DNA of 64,000 nucleotides from Allolobophora icterica (GCA_963556255.1 OY744608.1:32900654-32964653); one strand, 5' to 3'. Counted from the first letter of the stretch, positions 1-12,779 are shown. Notes: generated from the sequence alone by a model not told the origin. Numbers and translations: made by a program.

Positions 1-494
1 ATTAGAATGAACAAATGACTCAGATCAGGTGCAGCTTGTAAAAGCAGGACCTGTAGAAACAGTTGCATGTGCCACCATTGAAAGATCTTCAGCCAGACGC
101 CAATTTCCCAGATGACATCAATGAATATAACGTGTAGTAGTTCCCAGCCTGAGAAGGCTGCCCAGTTCATCACCTTGTCCATCTCTGCTTTTGTCTATCG
201 AGAGTCAAGTCACATGAACTGTGTTTTGTGTTTTTCAATGTAGCTGATTGGATGTCGTGCAAGTCTGTAGTTCTGTCACAATGTCCTGTACCTTTGATAT
301 CTGTATCTGACAGATTGCATGCTTAGCACAGTTGATACATTCTGTATACTATACATGACATGTTGGCTGATATGGCTCTTTAACACTGTCCACATTGATA
401 ATTGTCCTCTATCAAATAAAAATTGGCAATCATTGCTAAACTAGGCAACGAACAGAGAAAGGTTGTCTCTATCACATAAAATAATGCCTGCAGT
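1..494. other. Unassigned edge region
   Basis: No certain gene. The minus strand is open from an ATG at 182 to the window edge (60 codons, Trp-rich and hydrophobic). The plus strand has a short open frame from about 24 to a stop near 112 that could be the end of an exon. Both are too short to assign. An AATAAA-like stretch lies near 415. Confidence 0.3.
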
Positions 495-610
495 AGGAGT
501 CTACCTGGGATAATTAGTGCAATAGGTCGAGTAGATTACGAAGCCATCGGTTTCACTGACGAAACAACCAGCAATCTTGATTGGATCATGGCCACACTGC
601 TCAAGCTTGG
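495..610 (+). CDS. Candidate internal exon, unrecognised protein
   Basis: This stretch is open throughout in one frame and is bounded by a CTGCAG acceptor and a GTAAGA donor, so it looks like a 116-bp internal exon. The encoded 38 residues include GRVDYEAIGFTDETTSNL followed by DWIMATLLKLG, a normal soluble-protein composition unlike the AT-rich shadows around it. I do not recognise the family. No partner exon of matching phase was found nearby, and the polypyrimidine tract before the acceptor is weak. It could be a piece of an old transposon frame. Evidence is limited to the open frame and splice borders. Confidence 0.3.
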
Positions 611-611
611 T

Positions 612-1714
612 AAGAAAATACCTAGAACAAATAATCAAACACATTTTACATGATTACAAGTCACACTGAACAGTTTTGTGTAATGTTAATGCAAATAACA
701 CTGCCAAATTTTATATTACATAATGCAGTTCCATATAATTGTTGCAGTAAAGTAATATAACACCAGTTGTATCTTAATGCTGGTCTAAAAACTGGTCTAA
801 AGGTCAGATGAATCAGGCACATGACACCTTCATCAACGGAGAAAACTATCCCAATGGCAAAGTTAATTTACATAACCAAATGCACAAGACACAGTCTTAT
901 TAATCAATATCAACTACAGCGAGATACGTTTGTTACTTGTGACGAAGGGTCACTTGGTGCTCAAAGAATGAGAAATCAATACTGCAGTTACTCTACTCCT
1001 CCCTTCTCTCAAATATAAAAACTGCTCTAATGGCCAAAATGAATCCGGTTTAATCTCATGACTGTGGCAAGAATTACGTCAACCAGTGTTTACTGCTTAG
1101 TATTAACGAACCTAAAGTCAGGGTCATAATTTTATGCTCTTTGGGTGTGGCTTGAGACTTTGGATATGACATTGGCAAGGGCAGTAGAGTTAAGCTGCAT
1201 AAGCCTTGTTTACAAGTGTGTGGGCGACCAGCCAGGGAATCCCAGGCAATCTCAACCTTCCATTCTTTAGGGGCCAACAAATGAGTACCAACGCAAGTTG
1301 GGAGGTTAACTGTATCTGCTGTAGGAATGCTGTGGTCAGCTAAAAGATCCTTCAACCTCAATACAATGCAGTTTATTGTTCCCACGAAAGCATTTGTTGC
1401 AGTTATAACAATCACGTGATTACAAGCAATGTTCACAACAAGCCATATAGGTTAACCAAACGTAGGGAAACAATAGGAACCCTGAAGGGTCTTGTCCTGC
1501 TAAGATAGGGGCTTATGAATCGGTGGTATTGTACAGATCCCTAATGGCTTAGTGATTCAGGTCCTGGGAATTTATGATGTATGTGTATAACTGAGCACTG
1601 AAGTTTGGATATCAGTTAAATCTTAATCATGTGCAGGTAAACTCTGCATGCACAATCAGCGCTCAAACAGACTAAAAGAATAAGAGAACACAAAATAGGA
1701 TAAGACGAAAATTA
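612..1714. other. No recognisable gene
   Basis: AT-rich sequence with two short open frames (821-1018 plus, 1074-1436 minus) that show no domain, no convincing splice borders and no known motif. I treat them as chance frames. Confidence 0.5.
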
Positions 1715-1990
1715 GTTCTTAACTACATAACATGTTCGATATTCCAGGAAGTTTTTTCTGAGACTGGTATTTTTGCTGAAAGAGATGTCGCCACACCAGT
1801 GAAGTAAGAATTGAATTTTTCAGCCATACTTACAGAATCATTAAGTAGAGTTTCATTAATATTTAACTTATCTATTGTGGTATCCCTATTTTCTGTTTTA
1901 ACAATAGTCCTAATAATCTGCCATGTGTTTTTCACATCATTTTTGTATTTACTGAACTTATTAATATAATAAGTTTGTTCAGCCTTATCT
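1715..1990 (-). pseudogene. LINE reverse transcriptase fragment
   Basis: The minus-strand frame reads KNTWQIIRTIVKTENRD and then MAEKFNSYFTGVATSLSAKI. A 'TWk.I..l' block followed by '.a..FN.YF..va..la.kI' is typical of the linker just before the reverse transcriptase core in Jockey/CR1-like non-LTR retrotransposons. Both the endonuclease and the polymerase core are missing, so this is a short internal relic. The element differs from the GC-rich LINE at 40 kb. Confidence 0.6.
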
Positions 1991-4229
1991 CAGGCTCAGG
2001 ACCAAGCTTCAAGCAGCTTTATATGGTATAAAAACAATTTATGACCATTTTACTGGACCTGTTTTACTGTCAGCATACGTATTACCTCAGCAACCATCTC
2101 CAATACGATGTAATTTTGCAAGAAGACATAGTTTAGTTAAATGCCCTGTAGAAGTCATTCCAAACTCCTGACCAACTATGTACACAGTCTACTTGTCACT
2201 GTATGGCAAATATTGGGCACAAATAGAGAGCACTGTATATATTTGTTTGATACAAAAACTCTGTGTTGAAGCCTCAAGCTGCAACATGCCATGTAAGCCA
2301 TCACTTGTCTAAAATACATCCTTGTCCAATGCCCACACAATTCGGCTACTATGTAAAATCACAACAACTTAAGGGCTATTGTCATCATTGTCATCATCAT
2401 TGTTGTTGCTGTTGTAGTACTTTCATTAAAGCGTAAGACTCAACTCTAAGTTAAGTCTCTGTTCAAGCCTCGTGGAGAAGCACTCAAGAGAAGGAAAGGA
2501 AAAAGAGAAAGGAAAGAGTAGGTTTAGAAGGAGATAGATGGGTAATCGCTAATCCTTATCAAACAAACCTCTTGACCCATTTCACATCTGTCTTCACCTT
2601 TAAAGTACTTATGCACACACATTCATTTGCAGGATTTGCAGATGGGGCATAATGGGGTATTTGCCCTCCTGGAATTCACATCTGGCAAATTTTAGCTCAC
2701 ATCAGGCCAGGACAGCTTGTCCTGTTTTCAAGTTAAGCCCTCTCCTGTGCAAATTTCCGTGGGCCTGTATCATGGATATTACTGGAACTACTATGGTAGA
2801 GTGACAGTTGGATCACTGCCACCAAATGATGACACAGGGATTTATTATCATGCTTGAAGCCAAGCAGCCATGGAATTTAATTTAATTACTGTATTTATTA
2901 TTGATATTTTATTTATTATTCTCATCATGATGTTTACTATAGATATTACATAACATTTCATCAGTGTGGTCTCTGCTTGGCTGTGAGACCCAGGTGACCA
3001 ACTGATAACAACAGCTACACATTCAACGATTCTCCAAGGAATGAACAATGGCAAGATTTGATCATTATGCGATTCTGATCAAATTATCCCCAAGACTAGT
3101 GTTCGATCATTGGTCCAGTATCGACAGATGTGGTCGAAGAACAAGTTGGCACAAATTATCGTGAATTTCAAAATCATACTTAAAGTAGTGTGCAAAAGTT
3201 TGGAAGCACCAAAAAATTTGTGTTTTCTTCAACTGCCAGGACTGTTATCTCTATTAAGCCTTAGAGCTAATACAGTTAATTCTATAGTGTTACAGGGATT
3301 GTATTTAGCTTTGAAACTCAACATCTGCAGATGGATGACTTTTAATTTCATGTTGGCAGTGCTACAAATACATATACATGAACCTCCACTAGAAATGACA
3401 GATCAGGCTGGTCCACTCAATGCCTACATGCTGCAGACAAGTGGTGAAGAGCAAGGGCTGGTCCATAAAATACTGATCCATCATTGACACATAAAACTGG
3501 CCTTTTTCAAGGCCACTGCATGATAGAGAAGGCTTACAACTGTACAGTACATGTTTGTAATTTCATTTCAACAAATTACACTAAAAAGAAGGATGGGCCA
3601 GTGACATGCTTGTTTTTGACTTTTTCATAACGGCAAATCCACCGCTTGGTAAAAATTTATTTACTGTCACATTAATTTAAAGAAACAAAGTTACAAACTC
3701 GTAACCAAACAATAAGAAAACATTTATTTTACGTGCATATGTTTACCATCGGTACACTGTTTACCTTAATACAGAACAATGAATCAAAGAATTGCAAAAA
3801 TCGGCAAGAGATTCCAAACTTTTGCACACCACTGTATAAATGAGTCACAAAGAAAAGAGTCTTTATGAACCTTTTAGGCCTACAATATTAGGCACCATCA
3901 AGCACTCCATCAGCAGTTACAGTTGAGGTCATCAACAGAAGAACCAAAAAGTCCATAGGGTCATCTCATTTGATAAAACTAATCCACTGGACTTGAAAAA
4001 TGGACTTCACTGGCTCTTATTTTACTGGTCTCAGTTCAAATGTGTCCATTAGAATTTCCATCCAAATTACAGAAGTTATATAGGAACCCAAATTATTTTT
4101 GGATATATCAAGTGGGTGTGTCAAGTCCTTTAATTGGATCAAAATTGCCTTGACATTGAAAAACATCTTAACCAAGGCACTGAGGAAGCTTTCTGACAGT
4201 TACAATTACTCATTTTATAAATAATACTT
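1991..4229. other. Non-coding stretch, one unassigned open frame
   Basis: A plus-strand frame of about 65 codons ending near 2170 (containing LQAALYGIKTIYDHF) is open but unrecognised and may be further repeat debris. Frames at 2848-3054 and 3110-3487 show no motif. Nothing else is supported. Confidence 0.4.
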
Positions 4230-4303
4230 TTTCTGGCTATGGGTCATGTAGCCCCTTCTGGCTATGGGTCATGTAGGCGGGCTACATGACCCATAGCCAG
4301 AAA
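4230..4303. repeat. Hairpin inverted repeat with duplicated arm
   Basis: The 21-bp arm at 4256-4276 (starting TTCTGGCTATGGG) is perfectly complementary to 4282-4302 across a 5-nt spacer. A second copy of the left arm at 4230-4252 can pair with the same right arm over about 24 bp. Two hairpins therefore compete for one arm. It may be a foldback relic. Confidence 0.8.
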
Positions 4304-4540
4304 ATTTCTTAACAAGAACTGCTCTATGAATGAATGGCCCCTCCTTACAAAATACAAGAGCAATTCATTCGGACAACTCAACCAATCAAGTAGTGAACTG
4401 GCTTGATAAGGCCACTGTGTACAGATTACCTAAATATCATGCAGGTGTTCTGAGCTGATAAGAAAGCTGACACAGGTGTTTCAAATGTCTTACATAACCA
4501 AAAACATCAATATGTATCCCAGTGGCAAATGTGTTTAGCC

Positions 4541-4678
4541 AAGCACTTATTGAAAAATAACATGAACTCTAACACAATGCAAAAGTGGACCAAAGCCATG
4601 CTGTGGTATAAGCACTTATTGAAAAATAACATGAACTCTTTCACAATGCAAAAGTGGACCAAAGCTATGCCGCTGTAT
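4541..4678. repeat. Two-copy 69-bp tandem duplication
   Basis: Two adjacent 69-bp copies starting AAGCACTTATTGAAAAATAA differ at a few positions. Because 69 is a multiple of three, a repeated minus-strand frame appears, but nothing suggests it is a gene. Confidence 0.85.
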
Positions 4679-7449
4679 CTGAACCTCAAGAAAACCATAT
4701 CATAAAATTGAATTAGGGTTGCCATAAGCTTGAAAATGAAGGCTCACGAAACATATTTTTAGTAACAGGGCGTAACTTTCGAACCACAGACATTGCTTTT
4801 ATTTAGGAATGTACAGAGGTAATAACAGCGCACCCAGGAATGGAGTTGTCAACAGTAGGCTTCAAGAATCCATGCTGAAGCTAAGACTGTTCTTGCATGG
4901 TTTGAGTGAGAAAAAATAGGGCTGAAACTTGATAGTCTGGCTTGGTCTGAAAGTCAGCTTCTGAAGCAAAGGGTAAACAGGTGCATTTAGGAATCATGAT
5001 GGGAAAGTGCCCTCAGTGAAAGGGTTGTTGACTGCTGATGTAATCCCATGGTCCCAAACTTCAAAGCATTCCTTGAGAAAGTACAGATGACATCCAGACA
5101 CTACTGCTTGCAAGGAGATGAGACTCAAACTTTGCAGAGGTAGCTCAAGCCAAATGACTCTGGGGCTCAGGCTTACCGGTAAGAAGGACCTATAAAAGCA
5201 GACTAACTTACCAGACTTGGAGGGGAGGGGTTAGAAGAATAACCAGGTGGGCTTTAGCTTTTAGAACAGCCATACCCTGGGAGCCAACACTAAACTTCAA
5301 TTTGAAAAGATTTATGATAAAGTGTCAAAAGTGCAGTGAAGAAAACAAACCAGAGGAGGGAAATTCTGTTGAATATTATTTAACTGAATTATTAACAGAC
5401 AAGAAAAAAAAGAATAAAGCTAGACAGAAATACTTGAAGCAAAGAATCCAAACTGAAATATACACAACACAAACTAACCTGTTAAACTGCCATATTGTTT
5501 CAATATTGCCAAACAAAGCCTCAAAGACTTCACTCGATAATTCCAGGTCAGAGTTCTGTTTTAAATGAACAATGTAACCCTAAATGACAAAAAACAACAA
5601 CATCAAATAGTAAGTTTTGGAACAAAAGAGCATTGTTCTATATCTTGGTGTTTGTTGTTTTGATCTTTAACTTTTCACTGTTGTTTATACGAGACACTTA
5701 AACAAGAGACCTGTCTGTAATATTAATGGGTGGTGTGAGTGAATTGCATTGGTATCTCTCCACTACATCTTTGATTCTATTAAATAATTATGTTCATTTG
5801 TATAAAAGCCATGTCATGAAGCATTTAATACTTACAGAGAAATATCCCACAGGGCAGACAGTAGGTAAGAAACTGCAAGATTAAAGTTAGGAGAACCACA
5901 TTAAAATATTTAGCTTCAGGCCAAAGAGGGAGGGAACAAGGGTCTGATAATTTGTTATGATTGTGAAAAATAGCAATAAACTTAAATTGGTTTATTTAAG
6001 ACCTCTTTGGTTTCAAAGATGATGGGCATGGAGTAAGGAACTGATTTACCCCCACACACTGGGTGGTATTTTCAGAAGTATAAAAAAGTCACACAAGTGA
6101 CTTTATACTTATTATATGGCACAACATTTTCACATGCTAGGAAAACAGTTTGCTACCACACTGCAAATAGCTTCACCACCTCAACTCTTTGCAAACAGGC
6201 CTTGGTAAAACAGCCCACTGGCTGGTATTTTAAAGTTCACTCTGAGTTACTTAAAATCATTTTATAAATACAGATACCAAGGGAGCAGAGGAAAAAGGTG
6301 TGGTGCTAATAGGTCTAAGTGGCTTAATGACCAGCTGCTTGGTATTCAAAATCAGGTCCTTAACTTCAATCTTGCAACCTATTTTAAAGCCACCGACAGC
6401 AAACCCATTGCTCTCGGAATGTTTGTTTTCCACTTAAGTCCAAAATGTTCTAAGAGCCTTAGGTCAGGGTTGAAGCATAATGTGCAAGGCAGTTCCTACA
6501 TGGTTGTACTAACTCAGCTTAACTGACCAATATCACACAGTTGTTCCTTTAAACCACTATCAAACTCACTCAGTGCATGTATACCACATTTTCATGTTCA
6601 CAGATACTTCTGCAGTAAATTCACTTCGCTCAACAGTCTGTATCCATGCCAAAGTTTCCCTATATTATGGCTCCTTACTGCAATAGAATGACACCAATTA
6701 CACAATGAATAATTTTAAATAAAATTCTAACATATCTATCTATTGTAGCCAAAATTAATAAAAGTTATTGCCCAGAAGGCTTTTGCTGTTTGGGTGAATC
6801 ATACACAGTTATTTTGAGCAGAGGAGTTAAGTTTCTATGCAGTCATCTGAACTCAGTTGAGGTACACAAACGGGTCAAATAGGAAAGAATTTCCTTAGTC
6901 TAGTCGACAGATGATAACTTAGTGCAAAAGAGCTCAAAAGTATTTCTGGTTTATAGCAATTAATGTCAAAGGCCAAGTTTTCTCCTGGACCAACTTGTCA
7001 TTGAGAGTTATGCCGTTTTGCTACCATCCACCTTATACTCACAATTTTTGGTAGCCATAAGATAAGTTTTGTACCCTGAACAAATTGGGTTCATATACTA
7101 GTAGAGCTGTGGAAAGGGAATTACATAATAAATCTATTTTATTATTTCTTATTGAGTTTTATAGTTCAAAAATGAATTTGTGATGGTTAAGCGGTTTTGT
7201 CCACTACGTAAATAAATCTTTGACGTTTACGCTGCTTTACTGCCATGGTTCACAAACTTACTGAATTTAATATTATTAGTTAAGAATTTTTAACTTCTAT
7301 TGTGCTAGTATCTAATGCACTGATAGAACACTAAAACCAAGTGTCAATCAGGTCGCTTATACACAAGATCAGTCCACAAAGACAGAAGGCAGCCTATGGC
7401 GGATAAGCAATTTTAAAAGGTAAGTCTTGTTCTGAGAACAAAACAACAT
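4679..7449. other. No recognisable gene
   Basis: AT-rich non-coding DNA. The 88-codon frame at 5302-5568 is Lys-rich with no recognisable domain or splice context. No repeats above two copies were seen. Confidence 0.5.
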
Positions 7450-7507
7450 TCATTCATTTAGAGCATTAATATAGCACTGCTCCAAGATAACTACTCAGAG
7501 GCGCTTC
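7450..7507 (-). repeat. Decayed LINE-type 3' tail
   Basis: Read on the minus strand this is GCGCCTCTGAGTAGTTATCT, then a TGCTATATTAAT block and an ATGAATG-rich tail. It matches the 3' terminus of the LINE ending at 43088, with the same 'CTGAGTAG .. TCTTG .. GCTATAT' order. No coding remnant is attached. Confidence 0.6.
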
Positions 7508-7620
7508 AGGCCCAACCTTGGTAGAAAAGAACAGTTTTCAAGTGTTTGCACCGAAATTAAGTCTATCTTTCAGTATGCTATCATTTTTTTCCAGTTTCGT
7601 ATGCATCTATTTGTATAACC

Positions 7621-7867
7621 CAGTGCTTTTTTTCAGCCAGAATGAGCCGGAACGGCGTTCTGGCACCTTTTTTCAGCTACTAAAAATAATTTATTTATTT
7701 TAATAATAAAAACAATAATTTAGTTATTTTAATTTAATTTAAGTGTTTTTGAACTGTTTTCAGTGTTTATTGAGACCCCTACCAACCCCCAATTCCGTTT
7801 TTCTCATGATTTTAGCCCGCCCATAATTGTTGCGTTCCGGAACCTTTTTTCTAGAAAAAAAGCACTG
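7621..7867. mobile_element. hAT-type MITE (247 bp) with 8-bp TSD
   Basis: The ends are inverted repeats beginning CAGTGCTTTTTTTC, and the 8 bases GTATAACC directly flank both ends (7613-7620 and 7868-7875) without a mismatch. An 8-bp duplication with CA..TG termini is the signature of hAT transposition. The inside is A/T-rich and carries no transposase, so it is non-autonomous. A second inner inverted match (CCGGAACG) extends the similarity of the ends. Confidence 0.88.
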
Positions 7868-8338
7868 GTATAACCTGTATTGTTAACCACCGTGCATTTG
7901 CAGGTGGTATAATAAAGAATATACTTACTTACATGCAGAATTCCTAGCTTCAAACAAGATGCAGCACCGAAGGGAGGTAATTCCAGGTAGATGACCCAAC
8001 CACTAAAAAACGTGATACTGCAGCATCGAGATGTGTACACAGGGAATGACTAATTCACACTGACCAGTGGAATGAAGATTTCTGTGGCCAGAACTATAAA
8101 TTGGGCCGCACAGCTTGTGTAAATTGCCATACATAGGAGTAGTGAGTGGTGGATGACCTCACAAGCATTTACAGGATATGGAAAAACAGAAGAATAACAA
8201 AAAAACAAGCTAGCATTATATGATATCATTATATAACCCTTTTCCCTTCTACGGATCAGAATGCAACCACAATACCTAAAATCCGTCATTATATTCTTCA
8301 GACTAATCAATATTCAACCAGTTTATCTCACTGTCCTT

Positions 8339-8874
8339 CTTTGATTATACCAAAGACTAGAGCTGTTATTAATGAACTTTTTGATTATACCAAAGACTAG
8401 AGCTGTTATTAATGAACTTCTTTGATTATACCAAAGACTAGAGCTGTTATTAATGAACTTCTTTGATTATACCAAAGACTAGAGCTGTTATTAATGAACT
8501 TCTTTGATTATACCAAAGACTAGAGCTGTTATTAATGAACTTCTTTGATTATACCAAAGACTAGAGCTGTTATTAATGAACTTTCTTTGATTATACCAAA
8601 GACTAGAGCTGTTATTAATGAACTTTCTTTGATTATACCAAAGACTAGAGCTGTTATTAATGAACTTTCTTTGATTATACCAAAGACTAGAGCTGTTATT
8701 AATGAACTTTCTTTGATTATACCAAAGACTAGAGCTGTTATTAATGAACTTTCTTTGATTATACCAAAGACTAGAGCTGTTATTAATGAACTTTCTTTGA
8801 TTATACCAAAGACTAGAGCTGTTATTAATGAACTTTCTTTGATTATACCAAAGACTAGAGCTGTTATTAATGAA
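8339..8874. repeat. Minisatellite, 13 copies of 41-42 bp
   Basis: Thirteen head-to-tail copies of GATTATACCAAAGACTAGAG.. occur at spacings of 40, then 41 (four times), then 42 bp (seven times). The copies are almost identical except for one-base growth of the CTT-rich junction. Because 42 is a multiple of three, long periodic frames appear on both strands (14-residue repeats such as LIIPKTRAVINELS). These are by-products and not proteins. There are no variable spacers, so it is not a CRISPR array. Confidence 0.95.
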
Positions 8875-9233
8875 CAAGCTTTTCAGGTTGTGGACCAAGA
8901 TGTTGGAACCCTCTGTATGCCCTGTGTAATGAAAACCATTCACTAAGATGCCTCTTCCCTAACCATCCCTATTCCCTTAGAGATAGACCTCATAACTTCA
9001 ACCTCCCTGATAAGACTCACAAAACTTTATTTCTCTCATATGTTATTTGCCAACTCATACTAAGCTATTACTCCCTCGGTTCTGTTTTTCTTGTACACTT
9101 ACAGCACTTTGCCCCTTGTTCTATTTAATAAACGAATATAAACATAAACACACAAGTATCTGTTCACTCTGCTCAGTTGCTTATGTAAGAAATAAAAAGA
9201 TAAACATAGGAGAATTGGATTTAGGTCATCATT
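8875..9233. other. No recognisable gene
   Basis: Mixed-composition DNA between the minisatellite and a LINE fragment. The plus-strand frame over 9047-9508 is antisense to that LINE frame. Confidence 0.4.
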
Positions 9234-9506
9234 TCAAATTTTCTGTAGTCTTCCGATTCCTAAAATTTCTCTGTATACAACTGGTTTCTGCTGTGAGAAT
9301 TCTTTTGCAATCTTGCTTTTGCATTGCCAGCATTCTGGTCCATATAGGGAAAGGCATTGTATCACAATCTCATATACATGTATTGCTATCTTGCGTTTTT
9401 TGTTGTTATTCATTTCCATCTTCACATCCTGTAAAGTTTTCCGATGCTTGTGAGGTGCGTCCAATTCTCCCACGTATGTCTTTTTATGTCTTATCCAAGT
9501 CGGCAT
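9234..9506 (-). pseudogene. LINE reverse transcriptase C-terminal fragment
   Basis: The minus frame contains KKRKIAIHVYEIVIQCLSLY followed by GPECW and, later, REILGIGRLQKI. The order 'k..i...vi...LYG.E.W .. lR.ilgi.r' is the thumb/C-terminal block of RTE/Jockey-like LINE reverse transcriptases. The start has no ATG context in a promoter, the frame closes after the block, and no polymerase core precedes it. It is a decayed fragment. Confidence 0.65.
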
Positions 9507-10489
9507 GAAAAAAGCAGTTTTTTAGGCACTTTAAGCCTTAGTAAAAAACCGTATTTGAATTAAATTTAGCCTTTGTAGGCATGAGCACACGGTATCTGCA
9601 ATTTTCCTACCAGGAAATCAACAGTCCATATCCTCATTCTCGTAACAGTCACCAACGTATTACCTAATTCTACATCTATCTAATCTAATGAATTCGACAT
9701 GGGTTAGAACAGGATTTCTATCTCCCAAGTAGTAAGTCACAGCGGAGGTGAACAGCTAATGGAACCTTTACAATCGTTATCTATGGGAAGCTGACCTCGG
9801 CAAAGATTTCTAAATGCAGATGTACTATTTAGAATTCCATGCCTCAGGCAGGGCACAAAGACATAAAAATTTCAATACTCAATTGATTTGCCTTGCGGGG
9901 ATGTGGGGAGGAACATGGTGACCTGGAAAGTGGCTGCTAAATGGACCGAGCGCATGCATAATATATGTATCTGGATGGTTGGATACAACATGTCCCAACT
10001 CATCCCTCATTTCATTGAATCCCTACAGAAATAATTACTGCTCCTCCAGACGTAGACAATTTTGTCCAATAAATCTTATAATGAATCTGGTCACATGCAG
10101 ATGCATGGTCACATGCAGATGCATGGATTCTGGTGCATGTGCTAATACATATGCAAGTGTCTGGCATGTGCTAATACATATGCAAGTGTCTGGGTATTTG
10201 CATAATATAGGCCTACACTGTGTTTTAAGAATGCCTCAAAGGTACCAAAACACAGACCTAAAAAGGTGCAACATAACATAAGCTGATGAAACGGTTCAGA
10301 ATTTTGCAGGAAGATTGTTCTAGAAGAACAATCAAAGAAGAACAATCAAAAATGCATAAGACAGCACAAGTGTGATGCACTGTAACTTGCCCCAAAATGA
10401 ATTTATAGGACTGCAATGAGTATTCTATACCCACAAATATTTGCTGAGAAGTTTCACGTGCTCTACCAGTAACATATGTTCAATTTTTT
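9507..10489. other. Non-coding, with short duplications
   Basis: Around 10090-10195 two short direct duplications (GGTCACATGCAGATGCAT twice, and a 36-bp block with GCTAATACATATGCAAGTGT twice) sit side by side. No gene seen. Confidence 0.5.
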
Positions 10490-11065
10490 TATTTTAGTCC
10501 ATGCATTTGTCTGCTTATGCTTGGACTGCTGCAACTTGCTTCTCATGGGTCTCCTTAAACAGCATCTCTCTCTCTCCCCTTCAATCAGTCTTGAATGCAT
10601 CAGCCGGACTCACAGCCCGACTGCCCCGCTTTGCAAGCTTATCTACTTAAATGCATGCTTGAAGTCTTGCACTGGCTTCCCCTTGCTGAGCACATCAGGA
10701 TAAGATCCTCTCTCTTGTCTCCAAATCACAACTGGCTGCTGACCTGAAATACCTCTCTGACTGTTTGAGAATGCTGCTATCTGCATCCTCGTCTCGTTCA
10801 TTGCGCTCGGCAAATTGACTTGACCTCTTTGTTCCTAGGACTAGGACTGCTTTGGCCCAACATTGGGTGTTTGCTGTTGTGGGTCCTTCATCTGGAATGA
10901 CCTTCCTCCCCCACTCCGCTTAGGGCCAAACTAATGTCTGGCTTCTCTTCATCGGTCTCTCGTTCCATAAAAGAATTTCTGTTTCCCCAGGGCTTCTGTG
11001 CTGAGAGTGCCTCTGAATAGTTATTCTGTGAGAGGCACTTTATAACTTCTTAGATACGATACAAT
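10490..11065 (+). pseudogene. Decayed L2/CR1-like LINE, 3' part
   Basis: Reading across frame breaks gives LVHAFV..LD.CN.LLMGL, then LHWLPL-like, then an LWNSLP-like stretch. This is the same order as in the intact LINE at 40-43 kb (LVHAFVVSRLDYCSAIYDGL, then VLHWLPYPQR). It ends with the shared tail (GTGCCTCTGAATAGTTATTC .. GAGGCACTTTATAA) followed by a GATAC-type terminal repeat. Several stops and shifts show it is long dead. Confidence 0.75.
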
Positions 11066-11234
11066 ACGGAACTGGAGGTGAAGCATCGAGTGTTACTGTG
11101 CCACATTGAACATCAACAACCATGTCGACATTCTAGGCATTTGTCTGTAACATGACATTAAACCTGCACACACCAATCTCTGTTACTTAAGTCATGAATT
11201 CCTTAAAACTGAACACTGTATCTTGTAATTGTAA

Positions 11235-11345
11235 TTGTAATTGTAACCGAAAACTTATATAGCGCCACTCAAATCAGCGGCGCTTTCAACCCGCATCAAT
11301 GCCGGCACCGGCAAAAAGGAAAGTTTTCAGGCGTCTACGGAACTG
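11235..11345 (-). repeat. Retroelement 3' end with ATTAC-type tail
   Basis: On the minus strand a TGGCGCTATATAAG block is followed by repeated ATTAC units, the arrangement seen at other LINE/SINE 3' ends in the window. The body upstream (GC-rich, 11270-11345) has no tRNA-like promoter I can identify. Confidence 0.5.
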
Positions 11346-12779
11346 GAGAGGAGAGAGGGCAAGAAGCTCTTGGCGGAGAAACAAGGGGAGACAGTTCCAA
11401 GCAGAGGGGCCAACATAGGCGAAACTTCTGGATTGTGCCGTGGAAGATCGCATGTATCTTGTACTGCCATGAATTACGTAAAGGGAGTAATGATCAAACT
11501 CTCATTTCCAGGCCAAATTAATGAAATGGCATGTCGCTATCTTATCAGAGATTAAATGCCTACAAAGTTCGTCTAGTTAAATGAAAGCTTTATAGCAGAT
11601 TATCTGAGAGTTAAGGAAAAAGGTTCCTGTTTCTGTACCACTGACATTTCTATCTTGATCAGAACAGCGTAACAAGTTAAAGCCTGGCTCCATTTATCAG
11701 TATTGGGTACGCACCTGAACTGTCAAGCACCAGTAATGTACACAAATATGCCATGAAATCTAATTTAACACAATATTTTCACCCAACCTGAAAAAAGAAT
11801 GTTGACTAGAAGAATGTAAATGAAGTTACTCTTTCTACAGCACTGTAAGTTAGGTGCTGTATCCAAGGTCTACTACAACGTCAACTGCTCACTAAATCTA
11901 AGGACCCATAGCAGGATCTTATCTTATGAAGGACACAAGGTACCAGTTCAATCCAACCTGTAAAACGTGACACACTAAAAGTTGAAAAATTTGACTGCAA
12001 TGAGATCCAGTTTTAAACCTAAAAGCCATTTCAGAGTCAGTCACAGAAACACACATGAAAGGTTATTCTAAGAGTCTAAAAGGCAAAGCACCTATGAATC
12101 ATCCTGTTTTATGGCTGTCCAACATTCAAGACAAAAGCAAAAAATGCTTCCACAAACAAAAGCCAAAATTTAAAAGAATAACACACATAAATAAAGAATT
12201 CGTAGGTCTGCATAATGAGTGATGTACCGCCCATGCTGGTGAATAGCCTTCTAGCAAATAAAAACAATAAAGTCAACAATTGATAATGTCTTATTTGTAC
12301 AAACTTGTCAGAATGAAGAACAGGCCCAGCAATTAGAATACAGATAACAAGAGGCTGTTACAAAGAAAAAACTAAATGACAGACTAAGTTAGAAAACAAA
12401 TCAGAATTAGAAATGCAGTATTAAAAAATACTAGAAATATAACAATAAAGAAACATAAATAATAGTGACAGTTTTTTTTCATTATTTATTGATGAGCTGC
12501 ATTTATGTACTAGTAAAATAAATTTGCCAAAGTTCAACAAGAACATCAGTGGGCATTCTGCTGTAAGAAATTCGCAGCCGTCACAATTTATGTTGAATGA
12601 AAAAATCTAAAGTAAATAAGCGAAGCAGAACTGCCTGGCTTATTGAATTGTTACTGAAGATGTAAACATATCAAGTTCATCATCACAGCCATACACCACT
12701 GCAATTAACCATTGCATATTGGAACCTGTTCTGGCACACACTGCAATCTGGATGCATTAACACTGAACGAAAGTTCTTA
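11346..12779. other. No recognisable gene
   Basis: AT-rich, repeat-poor non-coding DNA. The 61-codon frame at 11370-11555 shows no motif. Confidence 0.5.

Noticed and set aside
8339..8874. Possible CRISPR array
   Set aside because: The repeat is contiguous with no variable spacers, and the DNA is clearly animal.
8491..8946. 133-150-codon repetitive open frames on both strands
   Set aside because: They exist only because the minisatellite period is 42 bp, a multiple of three. Both strands are equally open.
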